From: M55B111 sp964614065
Lineage (GTDB): Bacteria; Bipolaricaulota; Bipolaricaulia; M55B111
DNA: 11,320 bases
Direction: 5' to 3'
Assembly (NCBI GenBank): GCA_964614065.1
Contig: CAZTJJ010000048.1
Location: 1-11,320 of the forward strand
Shown: one piece after another, positions 1 through 6,218 of the stretch
How positions within the stretch are numbered: the stretch's first letter is position 1
Layout of the letters: every line of letters begins with the position of its first letter
Translations under genes and position numbers: made by a program
The notes under the pieces: model-generated
The model's input: only the letters and a program-made list of their open reading frames with translations
Told to the model about the DNA's origin: nothing
Database searches by the model: none

Positions 1-137
1 TTCCAGTTTATATTATCTATTTCTATCTCGTGGCCTCTGTTATTGAGAGCCCTTGCTTGCCCTATAAGTTGTCTTTCTGACCCGTGCTTCGGGTTTTTAA
101 GCGGCCTCTTAGTTGAGGTCGCAAATAATATTTTCAA
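1..137 (-). CDS. GT4-like (GT-B fold) glycosyltransferase N-terminus, TTG start, cut by window edge
   Basis: Downstream of the tail tube gene a frame begins with TTG at 137 and stays open to the edge (45 codons seen). It begins MKILFATSTKRPLKN, then HGSERQLIGQARALNNRGHEIEI. This is the N-terminal pattern of GT4/GT-B glycosyltransferases: a hydrophobic first strand, a Gly-rich loop with Ser-Glu-Arg, a helix with Ala-x-x-Leu, then Arg-Gly-His-Glu leading into strand two. The start is set by a textbook AAGGAGG with seven bases to the TTG. No ATG is available in that region. Tail chaperones or the tape measure gene would be expected here, so this looks like an inserted accessory gene and a second carbohydrate enzyme in the operon. 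With only 45 residues seen, another Rossmann-like protein is possible. Confidence 0.6.
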   Translation of the reverse strand, partial: MKILFATSTKRPLKNPKHGSERQLIGQARALNNRGHEIEIDNINW

Positions 138-160
138 GTTATCCCCTCCTTAATGGGGAT
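138..160 (-). promoter_or_regulatory. Ribosome binding site inside a small hairpin, before the GT4-like gene
   Basis: On the minus strand ATCCCC (160-155) and GGGGAT (146-141) form a perfect six-base stem around an eight-base loop, ATTAAGGA. The Shine-Dalgarno AAGGAGG spans the loop and the 3' arm of this stem. With the hairpin formed, ribosome access would be reduced, and together with the TTG start this predicts low expression compared with the tail tube gene upstream. There is no T-run after it, so it is not an intrinsic terminator. Confidence 0.5.
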
Positions 161-169
161 CAATCATAT

Positions 170-580
170 TTACGAGCTAGTTACTTTGTTAAGCTTGTCC
201 TTCCCTCTCCCGCTGTAACTTACATCTGCGATACCGTCGACAGCATTGGAAAGGTCTTCGCCGGTAAGGAAGAAGTCTCCGTAGTAGTAATTGCCAGTCT
301 CGTCAGCATGGAGGTAGCCAGTAAGAGTAGACCCGTTCTTCAATGCGTCGAACAAATCTTCTTGCCCCGTATCTGACATAGACAGAAAGCCCGAAAGGTC
401 AACTGTCCAATCATAAAGAGAGGGCAAAAAGTCCCTGGCTTCTACTCCACCTTCCTTGAAGGCGGTAATTTCGTTCTCGTCTACCGAAATGGAGGCCGAC
501 CACTCTTCGATCAACCCCACAACGGTGTTATCTTCGGCGAAATAGCCTTCTCCGCTTAAACCTGTGGGAGTGTCACTCAT
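170..580 (-). CDS. Major tail (tube) protein, TP901-1-like
   Basis: The 136-residue protein should polymerise as hexameric rings to form the tail tube. It shows the tube-protein beta-sandwich pattern: LIEEWSASISVDENEITAF (23-41), then ARDFLPSLYDWTVDLSGFL, a helix (TGQEDLFDALKNG), TLTGYLHADETGNYYYGDFFLTG, and a last strand, ADVSYSGRG. This follows the order of TP901-1-type tube proteins. GAGGTGA six bases before the ATG is one of the strongest ribosome sites here, as expected for an abundant product. It is very acidic: 26 Asp+Glu against seven Lys+Arg. No sheath gene precedes it, which fits a non-contractile tail. The next gene on the transcript is not the expected tail chaperone. Confidence 0.8.
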   Translation of the reverse strand: MSDTPTGLSGEGYFAEDNTVVGLIEEWSASISVDENEITAFKEGGVEARDFLPSLYDWTVDLSGFLSMSDTGQEDLFDALKNGSTLTGYLHADETGNYYYGDFFLTGEDLSNAVDGIADVSYSGRGKDKLNKVTSS

Positions 581-595
581 AATAATTCACCTCGT

Positions 596-1006
596 TTATG
601 CAATATCCATTTTATATTGAAGCCAAGAACGCTTTAATCCGTCCTCGTCTTCGTAGTCTCTGGTTGTCGAGTTTTGGTTCAATAGTGTAAATTTCAATCC
701 TTGTCGTTCTATAGTTGTGAAGTCCAACGCTCCGTCCACTAAGTCCAAGACCTCTTCTGTAGTGCCAGAAGCCGCAGAGTCTCCGTCCCAAATTTTTATC
801 CTTATTTGTGGTGAAGACACGTTGGCTTCGTCAGAGTCGAAGCTATATACCTTAGTGCCATCGGTTATTTGTTCGTAGACAAGATACGGAGGTGTAGCAT
901 CGTTGTTTGCTTCAAACAGGTAGACTCCATTGATCTTGTTAATCAGGTCGGAGTCACCAAGAAGCTCGTTAATGACCGCAACTGCTAAATCGTATCTAAA
1001 TTTCAT
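596..1006 (-). CDS. Tail terminator protein (DUF3168/gp17-like)
   Basis: This 136-residue protein likely caps the tail tube and sets the tail end of the head-tail joint. An N-terminal helix (YDLAVAVINELL) is followed by INGVYLFEANNDATPPYLVYEQITD, in which the Pro-Pro-Tyr-Leu-Val-Tyr segment is typical of the small alpha/beta terminator fold. The rest alternates strands and a helix (PQIRIKIWDG, TTEEVLDLVDGAL). GAGGA lies six bases before the ATG. It is followed by the tail tube gene after a 15-base gap, the usual arrangement. Confidence 0.75.
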   Translation of the reverse strand: MKFRYDLAVAVINELLGDSDLINKINGVYLFEANNDATPPYLVYEQITDGTKVYSFDSDEANVSSPQIRIKIWDGDSAASGTTEEVLDLVDGALDFTTIERQGLKFTLLNQNSTTRDYEDEDGLKRSWLQYKMDIA

Positions 1007-1509
1007 AATAGATCCTCTATGTTAGTGGTAACACCACGTGGGCCACCTATAACACCACGCAAGGTAGCGGCACTGAAGCTCCAGCCTTCCTGTATAAGTT
1101 GTTCTAAACTCATTGTAGCCCAAGGCCTAGCATCCATATTTTCTGTACCGGTTTCCAGATAGTAAGCGTAGGCCCCAACGGGTGTCATTGAGCCCTGTTC
1201 GGCCCACTCTGGACCGACTTTGAGGGCAGCTTGTCCGTACACTCCAAATCGAGCAGCAACGACACGTTTATTCTCATAGAAGAACTCAGCGTCTATGGCA
1301 TCGTGTAATGTTTCCGTCTGCTTGGCCGGGTATTCGCCGGGATCACTTGTATCTTGTCCAACGGGGCCAGAAGATTCTTGCAAATTTGACTTTGCGATCT
1401 CCGCACCTCGATGGGCGGTTGCGACACAGATTTCCCTTGCGTTATTGTAATGTTGTTTTCTTGCCGCCGTGTCGTCCCAATAATAATTGCTACCGGCTGA
1501 TCTACCCAT
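1003..1509 (-). CDS. HK97 gp10-like head-tail/tail completion protein
   Basis: The protein belongs to the gp10-type neck or tail-completion group that helps join head and tail. The signature is YYLETGTENMDARPWATMSLEQ (split here as YYLETGTENM at 115-124 then DARPWATMSL), matching the Y-L-E-x-GT-x-x-M-x-ARP pattern of the family. The first third is helical and Arg/Ala-rich (ARKQHYNNAREICVATAHRG). GAGGG lies seven bases before the ATG. The start is eight bases inside the previous gene, and its TGA overlaps the next ATG (ATGA), so the three genes are coupled. The 168-residue length is normal. Confidence 0.85.
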   Translation of the reverse strand: MGRSAGSNYYWDDTAARKQHYNNAREICVATAHRGAEIAKSNLQESSGPVGQDTSDPGEYPAKQTETLHDAIDAEFFYENKRVVAARFGVYGQAALKVGPEWAEQGSMTPVGAYAYYLETGTENMDARPWATMSLEQLIQEGWSFSAATLRGVIGGPRGVTTNIEDLL

Positions 1510-1831
1510 TATATTCCCTCACCAAATATATTATGTTCGTATTTGACTTAGTAGTTGATTGAACTTCGTATTCTTTGTCGTCAACAATATGGTCCGTATC
1601 TACTGCGACCCGTTCCGTTCCTTCATCGTATCGAGGAATATAATATGCTTTATCATAAACTACTTTACGTTGGTCGCCAACCATCTCTTTTGCTTCAGGA
1701 AGGTTGGCCCGCTTGACACCTTTGGCGGGAACGTCTTCTTCTCTACTGGTATCCCAATCCGTCTCCGATCCGCTCCCAATCCCGCTTGTTGTGGTCCTTT
1801 CCTTAATGTTAATTGTGGTGTCATAGTTCAT
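1502..1831 (-). CDS. Head-closure / stopper protein (SPP1 gp16-like)
   Basis: This 109-residue, beta-rich protein probably closes the connector after packaging and joins to the tail. It opens with strands (TTINIKERTT), has a flexible Gly/Ser/Thr loop (residues 15-30), and then KAYYIPRYDEG and a final paired strand region, DKEYEVQSTTKSNTNIIYLV. That layout fits the small beta-barrel stoppers of the SPP1 gp16/HK97 gp7 group. It sits between connector and gp10-type genes, exactly in the standard order, and overlaps the next gene by eight bases. The assignment rests more on position than on motifs. Confidence 0.65.
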   Translation of the reverse strand: MNYDTTINIKERTTTSGIGSGSETDWDTSREEDVPAKGVKRANLPEAKEMVGDQRKVVYDKAYYIPRYDEGTERVAVDTDHIVDDKEYEVQSTTKSNTNIIYLVREYNG

Positions 1832-2148
1832 TATAGAACCCTTATAAGGCTTCCACCCACTATGTCCTCAAACTTGTTCTTTAGTTTAGAGGCGGGGTCA
1901 ACTGCGTGTTCTTCGCTGACCCCGGCCTCGTCACTTGATATGGGTATCTGATATTTTACGTCAACTAGTAGCCAAGCGGCATAGTATTGCTCCGCTCGTT
2001 TAATTTTTGTGCTATCACTATTGAGGTCATAGTTGTCTACCTTATCCGCTGCGATGTCCAAGTAAGTAGATATTTCAGCCGATGATGGCTGATCTTCTAC
2101 TTCTTTAGGAAGCACCGCTCTAACATCGGATTCAGTCGCAGTAGCCAT
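1831..2148 (-). CDS. Head-tail connector (gp6/gp15-like adaptor)
   Basis: The 105-residue helical protein (ATESDVRAVLPKEVE, ISTYLDIAADKVDNYDL, IKRAEQYYAAWLLVDVKY) has the pattern of small adaptor proteins that form the ring below the portal, such as HK97 gp6 and SPP1 gp15. It comes directly after the major capsid gene, the expected place. AGGAG six bases before the ATG supports the start. Its TAA shares one base with the ATG of the next gene, so the two are coupled. The ring role is inferred from position and size. Confidence 0.75.
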   Translation of the reverse strand: MATATESDVRAVLPKEVEDQPSSAEISTYLDIAADKVDNYDLNSDSTKIKRAEQYYAAWLLVDVKYQIPISSDEAGVSEEHAVDPASKLKNKFEDIVGGSLIRVL

Positions 2149-2159
2149 TTAAGCTCCTA

Positions 2160-3098
2160 TTAGGTCAGTGTCGGATTTGCGTACTTGATAGCGTCTACAC
2201 TGTCTTCCGAGTAACTAGAGTCGTAGCGTACCAACACTTCACCTATTCTCTCCCAGACAGGAACTTCGTAATAAAGTCCTCTGTCATTAGGCTGTAAACT
2301 GTCGAGGTCCTGTGGAAGCACCATCGCCATATTTTCGGGCGAATTGTCTAATACCATGACTTCCATTTCGTTACCGGCACTGCCGCCAGTAGTCAGATAA
2401 GAAGTCTTGTAAATGTTGTCAAACAGGTCAGCATCTACTATCTCATCGTAAGCCGCCCGTCTAGGACCAGATGAAGTGAAGTATTTCGTATTCATTACTT
2501 CCCAAGCGTCGTTAGAGACAATTAGCGTTCTAGCGTTCCAATTACCATCCTGTTTCTCTAACGCTACTGCCATCTGCTTGACGTCCTCATGAATTTTCTG
2601 GGCGTCAGAAGTTCCAGTAACCCAATCTCCGTTATCGAGAGATACTGCAGATCCATAGTCACAAAGACCGCTCAAGTTGGCATCGGAGTCACCTTCAAAC
2701 AACACGGTGTTCTCTTTTTCTTCCACTGCACGTCTGGTCTCAGTGACCATCGTATCTTCAAGGGGAATACCCTGTGCCTGAGCAGCAGCCAATCTCTTCT
2801 TGGCAATATTGTAACTATGTACAATCTCGATTATGGATATACTATGATCGTTATCATCGACCATAGTCTTCGGCAAGTCATCGCCTATATGATAGGCAAT
2901 TTTAGCCGATCCTTCGGAGTAATACTTTTTGAATTTATGGGTTTCAGCCCAATCGGGAACGTCTTCTTTGAGTGGAAGAACCTGCCTTGCTATTAGATCC
3001 TCTTTCTTAGATGCATATAACGTCCGATCAAGGTCTTCCATGTCCTCCGGGCGTAAAAGCGCATCCTGTACAAAACTATCGTTTAGTAATTTTTTCAT
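2160..3098 (-). CDS. Major capsid protein (HK97 fold, encapsulin-like)
   Basis: This is the main shell subunit. The 312-residue length and the pattern of the N-terminal half resemble encapsulin/Linocin_M18-type and related phage capsid proteins: LIARQVLPLKEDVPDWAETH (35-54), YYSEGSAKIAYHIGDDLPKT, then ISIIEIVHSYNIAKKRLAAA and GIPLEDT with a long spine-like helix (RRAVEEKENTVLFEGD). The C-terminal half holds the P- and A-domain strands (TLIVSNDAWEVMNTKYF; GLYYEVPVWERIGEVLVRYD). There is no long N-terminal delta domain, consistent with a separate scaffold. GGGTGA lies six bases before the ATG. Translation ends with tandem in-frame stops, TAA TAG, as fits a highly expressed gene. Whether the shell is closer to encapsulins than to other phage capsids needs a structure comparison. 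Confidence 0.9.
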   Translation of the reverse strand: MKKLLNDSFVQDALLRPEDMEDLDRTLYASKKEDLIARQVLPLKEDVPDWAETHKFKKYYSEGSAKIAYHIGDDLPKTMVDDNDHSISIIEIVHSYNIAKKRLAAAQAQGIPLEDTMVTETRRAVEEKENTVLFEGDSDANLSGLCDYGSAVSLDNGDWVTGTSDAQKIHEDVKQMAVALEKQDGNWNARTLIVSNDAWEVMNTKYFTSSGPRRAAYDEIVDADLFDNIYKTSYLTTGGSAGNEMEVMVLDNSPENMAMVLPQDLDSLQPNDRGLYYEVPVWERIGEVLVRYDSSYSEDSVDAIKYANPTLT

Positions 3099-3112
3099 GG
3101 TTATTCACCCGC

Positions 3113-3562
3113 CTACATCGGCAAGTTTAGTGATATTCTGACTTCGTCATCTATACTTCCACTATCAAGGAACTGTCCGTCTATTTCCGTATAAGTGGAA
3201 GCCGTGCCGAAGTCCCCAGTAGTCGTCGCATTTCCGTTTGAAGAACTAATAACACCGACAGGAGAACCAGCGGTAACTGCCTCTCTGACCTGTACATAGA
3301 ATATTCCCTTTTGCCCTATCTTCATGGTATCATATTGGTCATAATCCCTGGTGTCGTCAGTTCCTATTTTCTCGTTAGCTTCAACTGCAATCCCGATCAT
3401 ATCCGTACCTGTAGTGCCAACAAGTGTTGCTTGATCGTCGTTGGTCCCTACTTGCACGGCTTTACCGAATTTGATTCCACCAGAATCCTCGTTCTTATAG
3501 GTGGTCAAAAATTCGGCCTTTTCGGGGTTGCCTACAAATTTACCCTTTTTGCTTATGCTCAT
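3113..3562 (-). CDS. Capsid decoration / structural cement protein (Gp24-like)
   Basis: The 149-residue protein probably binds the outer capsid surface and stabilises the expanded shell. The sequence has the pattern of beta-rich phage cement proteins: GIKFGKAVQVGTND (29-42), MIGIAVEANEKIG (55-67), then a YDQYDTMKIGQKGIFYVQVREAVTAGSPVGVI stretch (broken here at residues 74-86 and 87-105). The C-terminal part is Gly/Ser/Thr-rich and ends in a strand, VRISLNLPM. The ATG has AGGTGAT five bases upstream. It lies between scaffold and major capsid genes, the normal place for a decoration gene. The family name is given from pattern only; any of several small decoration families would do the same job. 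Confidence 0.75.
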   Translation of the reverse strand: MSISKKGKFVGNPEKAEFLTTYKNEDSGGIKFGKAVQVGTNDDQATLVGTTGTDMIGIAVEANEKIGTDDTRDYDQYDTMKIGQKGIFYVQVREAVTAGSPVGVISSSNGNATTTGDFGTASTYTEIDGQFLDSGSIDDEVRISLNLPM

Positions 3563-3572
3563 GCTAGATCAC

Positions 3573-4118
3573 CTACCCCTCGTAGAGGTTCTTCCTTTTT
3601 TCTCTTAGTTTCGCAAGCTCGTCATCTTGGTCTTTCTTTGAAGTCTTTAGGACTGTCTTACGGTTTCCGTTTTCAAGCGTTTCCAAGGCGGCATCAAAAC
3701 GCCCGTCTATATAGGCATCGGATTTTTCTTCGAGATCAACATTCTCGAATACGGCTTCAATGAGATCCTTTTTCATCTCAGAAACCGATTTACCATGCCA
3801 GTTATAGTTGGGCATAACGTTTCTAACCGTGTCAACAAGTTCTAACTTTTCGTCCAGTATCTCTTCCGTGGTGTCGTTTTCTACTTTGTCCTCCAATGTA
3901 TCTATTCGACCTTCGAGCTTGCCTATCTTTTTGTCTTTCTTTTCGGTTTCGTCTTCTTTATCTTCCATTTTTTCCTCCAATTCCTCTATAGTGTCGTCCT
4001 TTTCTTTAAGTTCGTGGAGCCTTTCGTCTATCTCGTCCTGAAAGTCGTTAATCGTCCCTTCCTGTTCGTCAGATTCGGGTTCAAGTTCAAGTTCTTTGTC
4101 GCCAATTGTTAATTTCAT
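3573..4118 (-). CDS. Nested scaffold protein from internal start (predicted)
   Basis: Inside the protease-scaffold frame, the ATG at 4118 (Met369) is preceded by AAGGTGAT, with seven bases between AGGTGA and the ATG. This is as strong a ribosome site as any in the window and sits exactly where a linker ends and the scaffold part begins. The product would be 181 residues: MKLTIGDKELELEPE, then the acidic coiled coil and the basic end. This copies the arrangement of phage lambda C/Nu3, where a separate scaffold is made in frame from the 3' end of the protease gene. The site is directly visible; its use in the cell is inferred. Confidence 0.6.
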   Translation of the reverse strand: MKLTIGDKELELEPESDEQEGTINDFQDEIDERLHELKEKDDTIEELEEKMEDKEDETEKKDKKIGKLEGRIDTLEDKVENDTTEEILDEKLELVDTVRNVMPNYNWHGKSVSEMKKDLIEAVFENVDLEEKSDAYIDGRFDAALETLENGNRKTVLKTSKKDQDDELAKLREKRKNLYEG

Positions 4119-5222
4119 GGTGTCATCACCTTCTGTATCTGTTTTGGTAGATGTTGATATGGAGATACCTGCTCCGGTGTCTTCTGTCTCAAAGTGCTTA
4201 TTCCAAAGTCTGTCTGCCATTTGCTCAATATCGCTGCCGCTGGGTGCATAACCCTTAGCACTTCTGACCGCCCCTCTATTTAACTTACCACTAATCGGAT
4301 TAACAACAGGGTATCCGTTGTCGGTAAAGCTTTCGTCCGAGTGATCAATGAAGTGTCCCTTAATTTCTTCTTGTTGGGAATCAGTTAAGTCCTCCCAGCT
4401 TTGATCCGCTGGAATATCAAGAGCAGATTTGAAGGCAGCGAAATCCTTACTTACCGCTGACCAATCTTTGTCTTCTGTACCGTTATAGGACGGCATACTG
4501 GCATCCGCAGTAATGTCCGTTCTTATGCTCATCATACCACCGTCCAGTTTGATCTCGACATCCTCACCGGCACGCCCTTTGGGGACGTGAGCAAGGTGGT
4601 TGAACGTCATGTCCGTCTGAATTTTGTCGTATGTATCGCCTTTATATTCTCCCGATTCGTCTATAACTTTAACAAATCTACCTACACTTACTTGTTTCTT
4701 TGTACCGGAAAGTATATCTTGTATCAAGTCTTGATCGTATATAGTCTCTTTAGACCAAATCTCGACTTCTCCGTTCTCACGCACATCGGGATCTTGATTG
4801 TGCAAGTTCCCTTTGGCATATTTCCCCATATTGTCATAATCAACGTGTTCTTCCGGGTGTAAGTCTGTGACCGGCTTCGTCTTAATAGAATCGAGCCAAC
4901 TATCCTCTTTTAAGTGGTCTGGATGCACAAGTTCCTTAATTATTTGGCCGTTATCGCCAACATAAGGAAGGACTTGCGACTTAATCAATTTTACGTCAGC
5001 GGTCAAAACACCTTCTTCTTCATCATAACGATAGTCTTCAATATGTCCTTGGTCTATTCTAAGTTCTTTCTCCATATTATCATTCCTCGTGTCCCATTGG
5101 TTTTGGCAAACCGCCCTCCGTTGGCTCTCGTCGGGATATTCACTTACCATAGTATTGTGTCCCATGCATCTATCTATAAAGTCATCCTCAGACTCACCAC
5201 TATTGGGCGTAGCCAATGGCAT
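3573..5222 (-). CDS. Prohead protease-scaffold fusion (DUF2213-type)
   Basis: One 549-residue chain seems to carry the maturation protease and the capsid scaffold. Residues 8-44 form an N-terminal module (SGESEDDFIDRCM, EYPDESQRRAVCQNQW) seen at the head of similar phage proteins. Residues 50-228 match DUF2213: LHPEEH (His122), QVSVGRF (Ser179) and FNHLAHVPKGRAGE (His209), likely the His/Ser catalytic set. Residues 250-345 form an extra module with GYPVVNPISGKLNRGAVRSA. After a low-complexity linker comes a strongly acidic coiled coil (392-450) and a basic C-terminus, the usual scaffold layout in which the basic tail binds capsid protein. Asp+Glu make up 135 of 549 residues. The ATG at 5222 has GAGAGGG upstream; an ATG at residue 50 (5075) also has GAGGA upstream and is an alternative start. 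The minor head and small genes lie before it, cement and capsid after it. Confidence 0.85.
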   Translation of the reverse strand: MPLATPNSGESEDDFIDRCMGHNTMVSEYPDESQRRAVCQNQWDTRNDNMEKELRIDQGHIEDYRYDEEEGVLTADVKLIKSQVLPYVGDNGQIIKELVHPDHLKEDSWLDSIKTKPVTDLHPEEHVDYDNMGKYAKGNLHNQDPDVRENGEVEIWSKETIYDQDLIQDILSGTKKQVSVGRFVKVIDESGEYKGDTYDKIQTDMTFNHLAHVPKGRAGEDVEIKLDGGMMSIRTDITADASMPSYNGTEDKDWSAVSKDFAAFKSALDIPADQSWEDLTDSQQEEIKGHFIDHSDESFTDNGYPVVNPISGKLNRGAVRSAKGYAPSGSDIEQMADRLWNKHFETEDTGAGISISTSTKTDTEGDDTMKLTIGDKELELEPESDEQEGTINDFQDEIDERLHELKEKDDTIEELEEKMEDKEDETEKKDKKIGKLEGRIDTLEDKVENDTTEEILDEKLELVDTVRNVMPNYNWHGKSVSEMKKDLIEAVFENVDLEEKSDAYIDGRFDAALETLENGNRKTVLKTSKKDQDDELAKLREKRKNLYEG

Positions 5223-5224
5223 AT

Positions 5225-5374
5225 TCAGCCCTCTCTGTATTTAACAGAAGAATCGTTCTTTACTTCCTCAACCCCGTTAACTTCACCGTGTTCAAATTTA
5301 ATTATTATTTTTCCGGTAAAGTCGGTATTAACTAATTTGTTCAATAAGCTTATAGCTTTAGACAGCAATAGCAC
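5225..5374 (-). CDS. Small DUF2292/YezD-like protein, non-ATG start
   Basis: A frame ending at 5225 runs through the space between the minor head and protease genes. The C-terminal part, TGKIIIKFEHGEVNGVEEVK, resembles the short beta-rich DUF2292/YezD-like proteins often found in phages (a Gly-Lys-Ile strand followed by a Gly turn and a second strand). The frame extends up to 5512, but that part lies in the shadow of the minor head gene. The only good ribosome site, AGGGAG at 5383-5378, points to the GTG at 5374 (49 aa, short spacing of 3) or the TTG at 5368 (47 aa, spacing 9). The stop lies two bases before the protease ATG. The function is unknown; being a real gene is likely but not certain. 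Confidence 0.55.
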   Translation of the reverse strand: MLLLSKAISLLNKLVNTDFTGKIIIKFEHGEVNGVEEVKNDSSVKYREG

Positions 5375-6218
5375 CAACTCCCTGTTGGGCAAACTTACGT
5401 CTAACTTCTTGTGGGACGGGTGCAGCATGGCATCGGCAATTCGGGTCTTCGCCAGGAACCTTACCGTGTGGCGGGTCCGACCAACGATAAGCTTCTTCGC
5501 CAAAAGGTCCATTGCTTGCTAGTTGTAGGTGCTCTTCTCTTATTTTATTGTCCAGAATCCCCCACCAAGCAAAAAACTCCAACCCCAAATCTAAGTGCAT
5601 ACGTCTAGTCAACGAACCTTTCAAAGAACCAACTTGGTCCATGGCTAAAGTGGTGGTACGTCCAGAAGCTTTCTCTAACGCTTTATCTAGTTGTTTCTGT
5701 ATAGCCGTGATCGGTTTACCGGTTCTTACACCATTGTAAATTATTCGTTCTATATCATCGTGGTATTGAGCCGGTATTGACTTAATCAACGAAACATTTC
5801 TGCGAATAGTCTGTTTTACAAACGGTTCCAAGTTACTGTAATTAACGCCAGCGGTAAACTGGTCTCCGAGTATCTTCTGCATATCATCTTGGAACGCAAG
5901 CACCGCCCTTTGCCTGACTTGTTGAGCCATTTCTTGGGCTTTGCGTCTCATAGCCATTATGCCAAAGACCGCAGCCATCCTTTCTTCCAGTTGGTCCAGT
6001 TGAGAGTCAAGTTGGTCTTGTTCAGCATCTTGGACCATCGGATCAACGATTTGCTTTAAGTTGTTATTCCAGAACCTATCAACCAGATTACCAAGTTCGT
6101 CTACGTATTCGTTTAGTTGTCCCAGATAAGTCTGGTATGGACTGGTTGGCCACTTTACAGCAGCTTTGTAATTATCCGTAATGAGTTTTAATTCGTTGCT
6201 ATTCTTGGTCTTGGGCAT
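5358..6218 (-). CDS. Minor head / head morphogenesis protein (SPP1 gp7 / Mu F type)
   Basis: Proteins of this family bind the portal, enter the prohead and are thought to help DNA ejection or head assembly. The first 130 residues are mostly helical and Gln-rich (Gln/Asp heptads around 65-110). The conserved C-terminal domain (about 150-267) shows DQVGSLKGSLTRRMHLDLGLEFFAW, KIREEH (225-230) and the Cys/His cluster PGEDPNCRCHAAP (255-267), the family signature. The 286-residue length is usual for the free-standing form. The start overlaps the portal stop by 20 bases, as is common for this pair. Confidence 0.9.
   Translation of the reverse strand: MPKTKNSNELKLITDNYKAAVKWPTSPYQTYLGQLNEYVDELGNLVDRFWNNNLKQIVDPMVQDAEQDQLDSQLDQLEERMAAVFGIMAMRRKAQEMAQQVRQRAVLAFQDDMQKILGDQFTAGVNYSNLEPFVKQTIRRNVSLIKSIPAQYHDDIERIIYNGVRTGKPITAIQKQLDKALEKASGRTTTLAMDQVGSLKGSLTRRMHLDLGLEFFAWWGILDNKIREEHLQLASNGPFGEEAYRWSDPPHGKVPGEDPNCRCHAAPVPQEVRRKFAQQGVGAIAV

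Noticed and set aside
80..98. Plus-strand terminator-like hairpin: ACCCG and CGGGT followed by five T
   Set aside because: The stem has only five pairs, it lies inside the GT4-like coding frame on the other strand, and no plus-strand gene ends here. Probably chance.
2160..3098. A true cellular encapsulin compartment instead of a phage capsid
   Set aside because: Portal, terminase, scaffold-protease, connector and tail genes around it show it is the shell protein of a virus.
5225..5512. Long 95-residue version of the small frame starting with ATG at 5512
   Set aside because: The first half overlaps the conserved Cys-rich end of the minor head gene in another frame and has no good ribosome site. 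The shorter non-ATG version is preferred.
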